This document shows positions 23,707 through 34,900 of a DNA stretch of 64,000 nucleotides, piece by piece. Made by a program: the position numbers and the translations under genes. The notes beneath the pieces were generated by a model. The model was not told the DNA's origin. It searched no databases and saw only the letters and a list, made by a program, of their open reading frames with translations. This DNA is from Papiliotrema nemorosa (Eukaryota > Basidiomycota > Tremellomycetes > Tremellales > Rhynchogastremaceae), in NCBI GenBank assembly GCA_032158125.1, contig JASKOT010000010.1, positions 434,001-498,000 on the forward strand. The letters run 5' to 3'. Position 1 is the stretch's first letter, and every line of letters starts with the position of its first letter.

Positions 23707-24586
23707 CTAGATGCCGTACCCAATGTATCCCCCGAGAACGTTGTCGGGCTCACACTGCAAACAGTCATCAGCGAGATTCCAGAACGGATACTCGGAGACC
23801 CACTGCGGTCCGTTGGGGGCAGTACTCCAGGCGACTCGTACAGGTCCGTTGTTGATGCTCGTCACTGCTTGAGTGTTATTACTCGAAACACCTGACGCGG
23901 TGACCTTTACTGATATCTGCGTGTCCACCGAAGTTGAGGTGCTGGAAGAGGGAGTCACGGAAGCTGTCGTGGATGCCCCGACTTCCCCGTCTGCTGTCTT
24001 GTCTGTTTCGCTGAGGTCGACTCTGTTTCTTTCAGTCTTCGGCCTTCCGGTATCGTCATGGTCTAGAACACTCACTGTGTGCCATCGATAATGAACCAAT
24101 CGATGCCCATGACTAATGTCAGACTGAGAGGGATAATCACATAGCACACCCACCAAAACGATCAGGTATATTCGTATACGCGACCTCGTTGATCAACTTC
24201 AACTCGTGTCTCCCATTATCCAGCCCTTCCACAGAAAACACAGTCACGTTCAGTCCGTCGTCGGGGGAATAAGTATCAAAATACTTTTTCTCCCCACCAT
24301 CGACTATCGCGCTGTGCCAGCCGTGACTGGTCCGTCAGCTGAGCACTGATGAAGAGACTCACTTCTTTCTGGTCGCCGCTAGAACCTTGACCGCTGTCCC
24401 GTCCCATCTGAGAGTCGCCGTTTCGCCATCATGCGTACTGGAATGGTAGGTTCTACCGTAAAAGTTGGAGTTCCATCCATCGCTTGTCAGCGATTGGTCC
24501 GTCCAAGAGCCTTCGTATTGTACGTATCGATAATCGGCATCGTCAACCACACTCTGTCCAGCTGATACGGCAGGTGCATCAGGCAT
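23707..24586 (-). CDS. Tandem paralogue 1 of beta-sandwich/ST-rich family
   Basis: Four exons, about 250 aa. N-terminal module of ~150 residues: 'VVDDADYRYVQYEGSW', 'HDGETATLRWDGTAVKVLAATR', 'HGWHSAIVDGGEKKYFDTYS', 'GRHELKLINEV' and 'IDWFIIDGTQ'. The same blocks in the same order occur in the two genes upstream at 24823 and 26070. Then a Ser/Thr-rich segment, ending in 'PFWNLADDCLQCEPDNVLGG'. The pattern (DD..Y..Y.G.W, GT.v.v.a., HG.HS..vDG, iDW..I.GT) is that of a widespread basidiomycete group with a galactose-binding-like beta sandwich. I see no signal peptide, and unlike its neighbours no hydrophobic tail in this model. Function unknown. Confidence 0.7.
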
Positions 24587-24822
24587 TGCTCATGGGATGG
24601 AGTCTAGTGATGAAAAGGAGTAGAGGCCAAATCTGTCAGCGATTTTCTCACTTGTGTGCGTTATGGGACCCGGGAACTTCCTCCGAGACCATCTCAAAGG
24701 GACAATCCGGAGCAGGAAGGACGGATTGGACCGTCGCATCCTCCAAAGGATGAGTTCTGACGTTTGAAGGAACCGGACACGCAGTCCGGACAAAGGTGAC
24801 AGATCATGGCTTTCTGAACGTT

Positions 24823-25747
24823 TCAATGGCGGATGCATACAAAACAAAAGTGGTGAAACACGATGATGAGCCCAAAAAGGAGCATACTGTGGTTCAATAC
24901 AGACACCTGTCGTTGAGTGGAGCTGGAATCAAGCGCTCGTAATTTCGATGCATCCAGTGGAGGTCTAGACTTCAGCTTGACCAAAGTCCAGCTTTACTCA
25001 CGCAAAATTTGGATCGTTACCGTAGTCTGCCCACTGGGATGAGGTAGCCCTGCTCGTCGTAGAAGAAATAGAGGAGCTGGCCGACGATGATGAGGAACTG
25101 GAAGCTATCGAAGAGATCGGTATAGGCGTAGAAGTGGTGGTTCCTGTGACGAATGGTACTGTCTCCACTGGGGTATCCGAATTCCACTGAAGCCTCTTCG
25201 TCAGTCCCGAATCAAGTCCTGAACTCACGGTGTGCCTTCAATCTCAATCCAATCGATGTCGAGGACTGGACTCAGGACGTGCCACGTTGCGTCAAGACCT
25301 TCTGGTAACTCACCTGTTTGAGTAGCAGAATTCGTCGACTCCAACTGATTGACGATGGACAACTGGTGTACGCTGTATTCCGTGTCATGGTACTCATAGA
25401 TGGTCACGTTCCCTTGTGCGTTATCGGAATACGTGTCGATGATTTTCTTCTCCCTGTTGCCATCCAGGACGATCCTATGTTTGCCGTGACTATCTATTGG
25501 GGACGACCCTGAATGGTGAACGATCCACTCACTCTGGGCCGGTGGTCGCGACGATCCTTATACCTGTGCCAATCCAGGATATCCACATTTCACTCTTGTC
25601 TGCTTGTGTCGAGTGAGTCGTGCCATTGTAGGGTGGTACAGTGGTCCCGCTGCTCGCGTTCAAGGTCGTCCAGTTTCCAGAGTACTTTATGTACTGGATA
25701 GCCGTGTCGTCAATTGTGGTGTTTGAAGTGCTGGGCGAAGCGGACAT
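24823..25747 (-). CDS. Tandem paralogue 2 with C-terminal hydrophobic segment
   Basis: Five exons, about 240 aa. Module: 'TIDDTAIQYIKYSGNW', 'EMWISWIGTGIRIVATTGP', 'HGKHRIVLDGNREKKIIDTYS' and 'DIDWIEIEGTP'. A Ser-rich linker of ~40 residues and 'WADYGNDPNFA' follow. I extend the gene past the apparent stop at 24998 by a 3' intron, because the next exon encodes 'NHSMLLFGLIIVFHHFCFVC', a clean membrane span, then stops at 24823. Intron positions and phases in the module match the other two copies (after 'GP' or 'RN', before the W of the final strand, and at 'GTP'). No N-terminal signal peptide is visible, so the protein may be tail-anchored or use an unseen upstream exon. Confidence 0.65.
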
Positions 25748-26069
25748 TGACTACCCAATAGCAAATGTTAGTTACGAGTCTGAGATATCGTCACAGTCAT
25801 CAGCAAAGCACATGAGTGTCGGACACTTGTGGTGTTTGAGACCGCATCCTCCCAGCTTGCTTTGTTGTTACACGAAAGGACGCGGATCCATCTCCTTTCG
25901 GTCTCCTCGGTCTTTCAGGAAACGCATCCTGCATATCCTTTGTCAACGTCGTTCGGGGAAGCTCGTTAGACTTGCCAGGCAGTCGCTGAGAAGCCGCGTC
26001 TGGCTGACAGTGACACCATTCATACAAAGGATCCCCGAGATCTACTCATAAGGCGCGAGGAGACGGCAA

Positions 26070-27090
26070 TCAGTGCCAGCAAGGAAGCAAGCGCCCAATC
26101 AACGCCATCACGAAAATACAGCACCATATAAGAGGTACAGATGTAGGGAGTGCAGCGGTAGTTTGTGCGTGACTTGCGGTGGAGGATGGACTGCATATCA
26201 GCATAGCGACAACTTGAAGATAAAGGACCTGCGAGATGTGGGGTGCATTGCTCTGGGCGCCGAAAGATCTGATAAAGGAGCTGGAGGGCGCATTGAACGC
26301 AGTGTAGACCATGTTGGGGTTGTTCGCAGCGTCGACCCCGCCGGTGTCTGGAACGATCGGTGAAGGAGAGATGGTCAGGGTGGGCGAGGCCGGCGAGACA
26401 CTCGAATCGATAATAGCGGATGAGGTCAGAGACGCCGCCAGGCCCACGGCAGTGGTCACAGTGGACAAGGTAGAGGTCGAGGTGTAAGACGAAGAGACCA
26501 ACGATGAAGATGAAGACTGTGCCGAGATGACTGCTACTGCTGCAGATCTCCATTCGATCCTGTATGCATATAAGCGATTGGATCCGTGGTATCGCATCGC
26601 AACGTACGGTGTGCCTTGAATGACGATCCAATCCAGTCCGAGACCTTTATCGTCAATATTAGAGCAAAATAATGACACTTACCAACTCGACCGGCGATAT
26701 TGGTCATCTTTGGCTCGTTGACAATCTTGACGCTGTGGATGCCATCTTTAAGGTCCTTTGCCGCATAGATGCTCACGTTGAAGGCATCTCCTGCAGAGTA
26801 TGTATTGATGAGTGTCCTATCTGGGTTGTCATCAAGGTAAACGCTGTGTAGGCCGTGACTGAATTTAGCTATAGCACAGATATTACTCACTTGTTGCGCG
26901 TCGCTGCGAAGTATTCTATTCCGGTACCTTTGAAAGCGAGCTCGAGGGTATCCCCTTCTCCACCCGTGAAGCGATACGTGCTGTTGAAGAAATTGGCATT
27001 CCAGCTGGGGTTGGTGGGGTCTTGTTGGCTCCATCCTGAGCCAGTGTACTGGATGTATTGGGTATCTGTATCGTCTACCGTCGAGCTCAT
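26070..27090 (-). CDS. Tandem paralogue 3 with C-terminal hydrophobic segment
   Basis: Four or more exons, about 290 aa. Module: 'TVDDTDTQYIQYTGSGW', 'GDTLELAFKGTGIEYFAATRN', 'HGLHSVYLDDNPDRTLINTYS', 'DGIHSVKIVNEP' and 'GLDWIVIQGTP'. The long Ser/Thr-rich stretch (~60 residues) that follows leads to a hydrophobic end around 'VPLIWCCIFVMALIG'. The exact 3' exon structure is uncertain: a 38-nt stretch at ~26200 looks like an intron, but removing it shifts the frame. This copy faces the helix-hairpin-helix gene across a 314-bp divergent promoter. Copies 1-3 share a strand and have ~240-320 bp between them. Confidence 0.65.
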
Positions 27091-27404
27091 GGTGTGAATA
27101 AAGGCAACTTGAGACGATCGGCGCGTGCGTTACTCAAGGTTCTCCCGGTGGTGTTTCCCGAATGCCAAGAGATGCCTTTCCAAAAGGGCATCCATCCGGG
27201 CGTGCTTTGTACGCCTGCATGAGGACACACTCCTAGGGTTGAGTCGTCAATCAGAACGATACTTGGTAGTCGTCCGAAATGAGAGATGAGCTGAGATCGG
27301 CGTATTTGTCGACCAAAGATCGAGGTTGACGTCATCATCAGTACTCATCTCATGTTCAAGCCAACACTCACCAACCCGCATCTACACCCTATTCACCACC
27401 CACG
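27091..27404. promoter_or_regulatory. divergent promoter, 314 bp
   Basis: Between paralogue 3 (minus) and the helix-hairpin-helix gene (plus). An open frame crosses it on the minus strand, but I treat it as chance. Confidence 0.4.
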
Positions 27405-28436
27405 ATGGTCAGTACCAGGGCTAAAGAGACCAAAGAGACCAAAGAGACCAAAGACGTCAAAGAGGAAGTCGAGACGGGTGAAAAGCGAAAGCACGACGAG
27501 GTGGAAGCTGCCGAAGATCAGACGGCAGAGGAGAGTGAGTCACCCCATGATCCAACGCGCTGATCGGCAGATGCCTCTCCCGAAGGCAAGCTGGAGCACA
27601 GCGATCCCGATGCCGAGCCTCCATCCAAAGCAAGCAAAAGATCCACTCCACTAGACTGGCTACTCTCGTCCGAGGCGTTCAACCTGGCCAACCCAGAGAT
27701 CCCGGAGGGTCACGGTGAGATTGACTGGGATGCATCGGATCGACGAAAGACTCCACCCAAGTCGGATATCGACAAGGATGGAAGCAAGGAAAAGGTTGAA
27801 GTGCTGAGATACCCTCAATCGCACTTGACCCCGTTCCAGAATCTAGTATGCGCATCGATCCTCTCCAAACCCTTGTCGCACAAATTGGGCCTGAGGACGA
27901 TTCAAACGCTGCTCAACCCGCCTTTTGCCCTCAGGACACTCCAAGATCTCGACGAAGCTGGGTTTGAGGGGCGTCGAAAAGTCATGTGGGAAGCTCGGAC
28001 TCAGCATAAAGAGAGGACAGCCTCGCTCTTGGGCGATCTGTGCGAAGGGGTCAAGGAGTTGTGCGGAGAAGACGAGGCGGACTTGTCAGCCCTCACTGGA
28101 CTCAGGGAGAAGATCAAGGATGCGAATGGGACCAAGGAGGCACAGGATCAAGTGGTAGACATTCTCACCAAGATTAACGGGATCGGTCCAGGCGTCGCGA
28201 GCATCTTTCTTCGACGGGTTCAGGGAGATTGGGAGGAGGTTTTCCCTTATATTGATGATAGAAGCTTGAAGGCGGCAAGAGCTTTTGGATTGGTGGATGA
28301 GAATGGCGGAGCCGAGGAGCTGAGGGACAAGATCGGGGGAGATGGGAAGCAGTATGTCCGAGTGGTGGACGTATTGGTGGGTCTGGAGCTGGAGAAGAAG
28401 CTTGAAGAGGGGTTAGCCGCGGCGGGTGTGAGCTAG
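27405..28436 (+). CDS. Helix-hairpin-helix DNA-glycosylase-like protein
   Basis: Two exons, intron at ~27536-27571, giving ~330 aa. The N-terminus is charged and carries three exact copies of a nine-base repeat (KET repeats). The folded region begins at 'STPLDWLLSSEAFN' and continues 'LRYPQSHLTPFQNLVCASIL', 'KLGLRTIQTLLNPPF' and 'ILTKINGIGPGVASIFLRRV'. The last is a helix-hairpin-helix (GIGPG) placed as in HhH-GPD DNA glycosylases. The catalytic Lys/Asp pair of true glycosylases is not evident: after the hairpin there is 'PYIDDRSLKAARAFGL', so an acidic residue is possible. The protein is plausibly DNA-binding and nuclear; a repair role is inference. Confidence 0.7.
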
Positions 28437-28662
28437 TCAACCACTTGTAACTTACCGGTGCGAGCTTCTCGATCTTTTCAGCTGCTTTTTGCACTTCGCG
28501 ACCCCCTGCATGCATGCAAATGACCATCGGGGTTCCGGGTGCCACGTGGTTATCTGGCGGGTGTATCCGGGTAATGCCAACCGCCCAAAACGACTACATC
28601 ATCCGAGACCCTCTGCATCCGTCAACATTTTCCTCTCGACGGAATGTTGTCATTTACAGACC

Positions 28663-30457
28663 ATGATCCGTCTTGGCCCTATGCGGGCAGCTAGTAGCAG
28701 TACTACTGAGCTCTGGCCCGCAAGACGATATGTGTCTACGAGTATGCCTACACTGGGTCAGAAGCAAAGGCTCGTGATTCTTGGCAGTGGATGGGGAGGG
28801 TACAATGTGGCCCGGTTAGTCACTCGAACGCCATCTCACATATGGCTCACGATGTAGCAAAGCCGACAAGGATCTCTATGATGGTTCGTCTACCCTGTTT
28901 CAGCTCAGCTCATACCAGTTACCATTGTCTCACCCAACTCTTACTTTTCATTCACTCCATTCCTTGCATCCACCGCTGTGGGAACTCTCGAGTTTCGATG
29001 TGCAACAGAGCCCGTACGAGGTCTGAAAGATGTAAAGTTTGCGCAAGGATGGGCCAATGATCTTGGTGAGAACTCGTGCCAGGTTCATCCTTACGTTAGA
29101 CTTTACCAACAAGCGGGTAAAAGTCGAGCCAGCCTTGCCTCCCCTCGACGATGAGCATGCCAAACACTCGTTGGACACGTACAACCATGTCCAGACGTTA
29201 TCCGACGACAAGAGAATGTCTTTATACGACCTGGAATATGACAAGCTGGTCATCAGCGTAGGGTGCTATTCTGCATCGTTTGGCATACCGGGTGTGCGTA
29301 TGAGCGTCTAGAGCGAGCCTGACGTCAGGTTGCGAAACATGCCTACTTTTTGAAAGATATCCGGGACGCCAGAGCCATCAGGAAACGTGTCTTGTAGGTA
29401 CACCTGCTGGTGAAGCTGACCCAAGGGAACGACTCGAACAAGCTGTGCACCCGTCGATAACCCCTGAACAGCGAGCAAACTTGTTGCAATTCTCAATTGT
29501 CGGAGGTGGACCTACGGGGGTCGAGTTTGCGGCAGAGCTGCACGACTTTGTACACGATGACGTGTATCGTATGTTGCCGCAACTCAGAGATCAGGTCAAA
29601 ATCCGAGTGTATGACGTTGCCCCAGGACTGCTCATGAGTTTCGACAAGTAGGTCGGGGTCGGGTATGAGTCTGACGAGTAGGAATCTCAGAGAGTATGCA
29701 GAGCAAAAGTTCAAGAGGGAGCAGATTGAAGCGAGGCCCAATTCCAAAATCACTGCGGTGGGACCTGACTGGATAGAGCTCGACGGGAAAACTAGAGGTG
29801 GGAAGGCTGATCAAAGTGCTGCTGATATCAGAACCACATGGATTGCTGGTTTGGTCCACTGGTCTCGCACCAAATCCACTGCTACAGAAGCTAGAAGGTG
29901 TCGCCAAGGATGAGCGGACAAAATCGTGAGCCGAAATGTGGCCCGCACTGACGGTAGTCTTCGAGTGAATGAGCATCTTCAAGTCCTGGATCCTCAGTGC
30001 AACGCAGTCCCAGATGTGTTTGCGATCGGAGACAATGCCATGCCTGTATCGGGTCACCTCCCTGCGACCGCTCAAGGTGAGCCTTTCGCCCAGTGGGCCC
30101 TGACCCGCAGTCGCATCGCAAATGGCCAAGTACACGTCAAAGATGCTCAACGCCTTGGCAGTCGGCGCCAAGCTCGAAACGTATGGTGGGTTCAAGTGGA
30201 AGAATCGAGGCAGTATGGTCCTCATCGGTGACAAGACTGTCAGTCGACTCACCTTGTATCCTGCTAACATTCAGGCAATGATCGATAGATCGCAGGATAC
30301 CATCTCGGGTCCTCGAAGCAAGTTGGCAGGATTCGCAGCTTGGTTTGTCTGGCGATCGTACTATATGACTCTTGCCATGGGCTGGAGGAATAAGATTTTG
30401 GTGCCTGTGCACTGGGCGTTGACGTTTTGCTTTGGCCGGGACGTCACCCGGTTTTGA
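28663..30457 (+). CDS. Type II NADH:ubiquinone oxidoreductase
   Basis: Multi-exon gene, ~500 aa. An N-terminal Arg/Ser-rich presequence ('[19 protein letters not shown]') is followed by the first dinucleotide fold '[16 protein letters not shown]', then '[16 protein letters not shown]', '[24 protein letters not shown]', the second fold '[20 protein letters not shown]', '[18 protein letters not shown]', '[20 protein letters not shown]' and a C-terminal amphipathic region after 'RGSMVLIGD'. This is the single-subunit, non-proton-pumping NDH-2 family (NDE1/NDI1), attached to the inner mitochondrial membrane. No EF-hand insertion is seen. Whether it faces the matrix or the intermembrane space cannot be decided here. 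Confidence 0.9.
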
Positions 30458-30551
30458 CACGATTGTGTCAGAGCACATGCATGGTTCACTGCATCCGTCG
30501 AGTTAGACCACCCGGAAGCTGTGTGCAACAAGCAACTCGATCGATCGTGGA

Positions 30552-31594
30552 TCACGATGCATACCGGCTATCAGTCGAGGTCATCAACCTGTGACTAGGC
30601 GCTGCGACGGGTATCGAGTTGTACTCTTTCACTCCTCCCCCTTTGGTAGGCTCGTATAGGTAGGTCATGGCCATCCAGGGGGTGATGGGCACCTTTTTCC
30701 TCCTCAGGGGGGGTTCCTCTTCGTCTTCCTCTTTGGGCTTGAGCATCCCGGCCAGTTCTGTCGCAAAGACGTAATAGATCAACCCTGCCAAACAGATCAC
30801 GGCGGCTTTACGATGGACTGACGTGAGCGCGTCCCAGGTGAATACCTACACAGACCAATCACCACGATTCCACTGAGGATCTTCAGATTGGCGAGTCGCT
30901 TGGCCCATTTCTTGCGCGAGTCCTCGTACGCCTTGATCTCCTTTTTGGCCTTGTCTGCCCGTTCCTTTTCCTGATCCTCCATCTCTTCTCTCAAAGCTTC
31001 CCTCGCTTCCGGTGTCTCTCGCTGGTTAAAGTGGCCCCTGTTCTGAGCGGTGACACATGAAAGTTACCTACACGTGGGGGGTGTTGCCCGCTTCCCACCA
31101 TAGTTCCCCTTTCAAACCCTTGCTGCCACCCGCTTTGCCCAGAGGAAAGGGAAACAATCTAGGCTTGCCATCTTTGGTGGTCAAGAATTGCGAGGGATGA
31201 GAGGATGGATTGTCCCATGCATTGGCCTTTTTCTCCAGCTTGCCTGCTTTGTCTAGTTCTCTTGCCTTGAGGATTTCAGCCAAGCGCTTGATGCGATCCC
31301 TCCGCATGGTTAATTGAGAGGAGATGATCCCGTGAATCACCAATGCACTGTCGTCAGGGAACGCCGGGGTAAGCTTTACATCACCAGTAGAACCATTGCC
31401 CTCCGCCACATCCCGACCAAATGAGCGATGTCGGGTGGTAGGTTGGCTTGAGAAACCACCAGGGAGAGTGCGCCGAACAGCAAAACGGTTAGATGGAATG
31501 GGGTCAGTGTGCTTGTGTCAGTCAATAGCGCACCCATGCGCACGTACACGCCTTGAGATGCCACAAATGGGTCCACCAATACGGATGCAGACAT
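30552..31594 (-). CDS. Uncharacterised multi-span membrane protein with 'WWE' motif
   Basis: Four exons: 31594-31380, 31347-31072, then one starting at 31037, and a last one ending at 30552. Product ~280 aa. Two N-terminal spans ('LTVLLFGALSLVV', 'RRAMVLLVIALVIHGII', the second created by splicing), a basic cytosolic loop with 'GKPRLFPFPLGKAGGSKGL' and 'GELWWEAG', a long Lys/Glu-rich helix, then two more spans ('LKILSGIVVIGLF', 'AVICLAGLIYYVFAT'), and an acidic/basic tail. I chose ATG 31594 ('atcatcATGtct') over upstream in-frame starts. Family not recognised, but see the protein at 40510, which shares the loop motif and layout. It converges on the NADH dehydrogenase gene with 94 bp between stops. 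Confidence 0.65.
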
Positions 31595-31952
31595 GATGAT
31601 GAGTGGGAAGGTTGATTGAGCGCAGAGGTTCATTTTATCAGAACAAGGAGGCGTGCAGTCGAGGAGACGTGTAGTGAAAGGATCCCTGGATATCGCACAC
31701 CTCTCATCTTGCACTGAAGCAGCGTCTCGCATGAAGGATCAGCCCAACCGAGCAGCGATGCAAGATGCATCTTGCCTTGATGCTTGAGAAAGTGCAGAAT
31801 GATTATTGTTGAAAGTTTCCGAGCTCTCTCATTACGTTGACCCAATTCCGGAATCACACCCTCCACCCATTCAACCTTGACCTTGATCGACACGAGTCTC
31901 CTACATCCCCTTGACCCATCCCCAACCCAGGGGCCAAGCGCTGACCACCACT
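31595..31952. promoter_or_regulatory. divergent promoter, 358 bp
   Basis: Between the membrane-protein gene (minus) and the MAPKKK gene (plus). No motif recognised with confidence. Confidence 0.4.
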
Positions 31953-34900
31953 ATGCCCGTGTCCGAGTCGCCTAGAAGCCCGACTCTACCTGGGATGGAA
32001 GCATCATCCTCCAGACCTAGGCGGCAGGTTCGACTTCCCCCTCGACTTCCCGACGAGTCGAGTTCCGATGAAGAGGACGGCAAGGGTAATGGTACCACTC
32101 CAGACGGAGACGATGGTGAGTTGTACCTAGATGCATCGCTGAGACCAGGTCGACACTATAGCACCGATAACTCCCCCCAATCCCGACTCAACTCTTCCTC
32201 CAAAATCATTCGACCCAACCCCGTGTCTCGTCAATCCGACTGGAGAAACAAATTTGTCAGGCCCAACACGTTTAGTCCGGTAGATCCTCAATCCTACTGG
32301 ACATCGCAACCACAAGAAGATTACCACTCGGATGAAGAAGATCCCATCAGTCCACTCAAAACGACTACGAGCCTGATTGCACCGCCGGCACCTCCTCGAA
32401 CACCATCCAATTCTGCCGAAGAGAGGGAGAGGCTAGAATGGCAGAGCATGTTGGCGTCTGTTCTGGCCGGGGATGTGCTACAAGAGGAGACGTCGAGGAT
32501 AGGGGAGGAGCGTGGCTCGGACGAGACGTTTCGAGCAGAACTGGGGCGTAGTTTATGGTGGCAGATTCGAGCCAAATTACGCGCTCGGTCCGAGGCACAG
32601 GAGAAGCAGAGGACAGAAGAGAGGCGGAATCGAGTGGTAGACATTGTCCTGGAAGAAGTGGAAAAGTTTGAAGTCAAGGCTTCACCGGGACCGGTCGGTG
32701 TAGGAAGACGTCTGTCTGCAGAGAGTACAGAGGAAGTGATCGAAGAGGTCAAGGCAGAGGCGTCGGCCCTCGATCAAGTGTCGTATATTCTCCAAAAGTT
32801 GAGCCTGGTCGAAGGGCTCTATCCGCATTCGGGCGCATTCCGGGCAGCCAAGCATGCCTATGATTCGGAACAGTTTCAAGCGAGGGTCGACGCGTTGACC
32901 TCGTGGTCGACGGTGGTGTACCTCCTCCAAACTCAACTGGCAACCCTACAGAAATGGACGGGATCAGACGACTTGGACATTACTCGACCCAACACCACCA
33001 TGGAAAAGGCGTTGGTGGGTAAAAACCGGTACCACCCTTTGGACGGCAAGGCCAAGGCTTTGAATGACCAAGCGGCAGACGACACGACTTTTCTGGAGCG
33101 TATCATGAAGGAGGATAGTCTGCAGAGGACATTCAACAAGCGCATCTTTCGCGATCTCGAAACGTTGGTCATGAATGCGAAAGAAACGGTCATTAGTCAT
33201 TTACCCATATTCAACGAGCTCAGATTGCCCGACTTTCAGTTTGAACTGGTACGTCTGATAGGCTTCCCAGGAAGGCTCGTCATCGAGGCGCTCAAGGTGC
33301 GATTGGATGCTGCGGGCAAGCTGGTGGATCCAAACTCGATGGTTCTCAATGACATGGTGGAAAACTTTCGAACGACCATCAGTCTTGCGGTGAAGATCAA
33401 AAGGGGGTATTTGGACATCGTCGAGCCGGATGAGGAGAATCATTGGGTAATTCCGCACTGCCTGCCCCCAGAATACGATCAAGTCTTGTCGGAAGGGTTG
33501 AGAATGTTTTTCCGATTGTTACAGTGGTCGCTCAAGAATGGTGCCAAGACAATCTACTTTCGAGAGACGGAGATTTTGGAAGGGGAGATGGAGTTTTTGT
33601 CTCGAGCGGCGGAAGCTATACCGGGCGGCGATATGCTGGTAGCCGAACATCTCTGGTGAGTAAGAGAGGAGGACGAGCTCACCCCAGTGCCCTTACATAC
33701 AAGGCGATGGCTCGAGTGGTGAGATACTTTGACGAGCAGTTGGTGGAATTGGTCAAGGATCCGTTTGAAGCTGCCAAGATTGACACGACCAAACCGGCCG
33801 TGCTCCGCCGAGCCCAGGATGAAGACTCTGGCGACAAGGCGCCAAACGATCAGCTCGCTCATTATGGTAAAATCCTGGATGCTGTGAGAATGCGTTATCG
33901 TAAATTGCAACGATTCGCGCGGCGATTGACCGGTCGATACGACACGTCTGCCGAGTACGAGTTTGAGGATGAACACTTGCAGCTGCTCATTGACCAATTG
34001 GTCGAGTCGGATCATTTCTTGGTGTGGAACGAAAAGTATGCAGCCGAGGGGACGTATATCATTGCGCCCATCTCTCTCTGGAACGACCCCGTGGGCATTC
34101 AACGCCTGCTCGTGACGGTCCCTACACGGAGCGGTCAGACTGCAAGACGCAAGGCAGAGATGGAAGTGGTCGAGGATATGGACAATGAAGAGCACGAAGA
34201 GGAGGATCTCTCTGCATACCTACTGCTCTTTTCGCCCACCTGCAAATGGCAATGGACCGGGTCCGTCATGGCGGCCGACGTCGACTTTATCCACTTTGCC
34301 CTGGATGATAATCGCCTTCGTCTCGTCGCGGATACCTCTACCGCCAGTCTTTCCAAATGCAAGCGCATCCTTGCCAACGCTCTACTCGACTTGGAAGGTA
34401 ATCCGGTCGTCACCCTCGAGTGCGTCGTCGAGTCGCAGGCACATCTTCCGCGGATCCAAAAAGTCTTGTCCAAAATCGCCCAATCCAATTACCGACTCAC
34501 CGAAAGCATCATCGAGTCGGCGACCCATGTGCGAAATGCCCTGGGAGGAGCGGCAGGTACACAGGACATGACGGAAAGTTGGTTCCAGTTTGCATCCGAG
34601 CACGGGAGACGAGCAGCCAATCACGTGGACGCGGTCGCGCATGCCCGGATCACAAAGACATTGATGCGGCTCGCCATTTCGTGGTGTGGGTTCATCTGCG
34701 AATCGTGCAATTTTCAAGATCGAAAGACGTTTCGATGGACCGTCACTGCGTTGAGGACGACGTTTTGGGTGACCGAAGGGCCCAACATTTTGTATCTCGA
34801 CCCGGAAGAGTTTGGCAAATTGCGTCGATCCGTCGCGCAATTGATCCAGCTCTTGATCCATCACTTTGATATCTTGGGAGCAAAGTCGCTCTTGGAAGCC

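Noticed and set aside
27087..27338. Minus-strand frame just upstream of tandem paralogue 3 with 'IDDSTLGV' and 'GNTTGRTL'
   Set aside because: It faintly recalls the DD..Y and G.T blocks, but spacing and the rest do not fit. It lies in the promoter, so a degenerate fourth copy is not supported.
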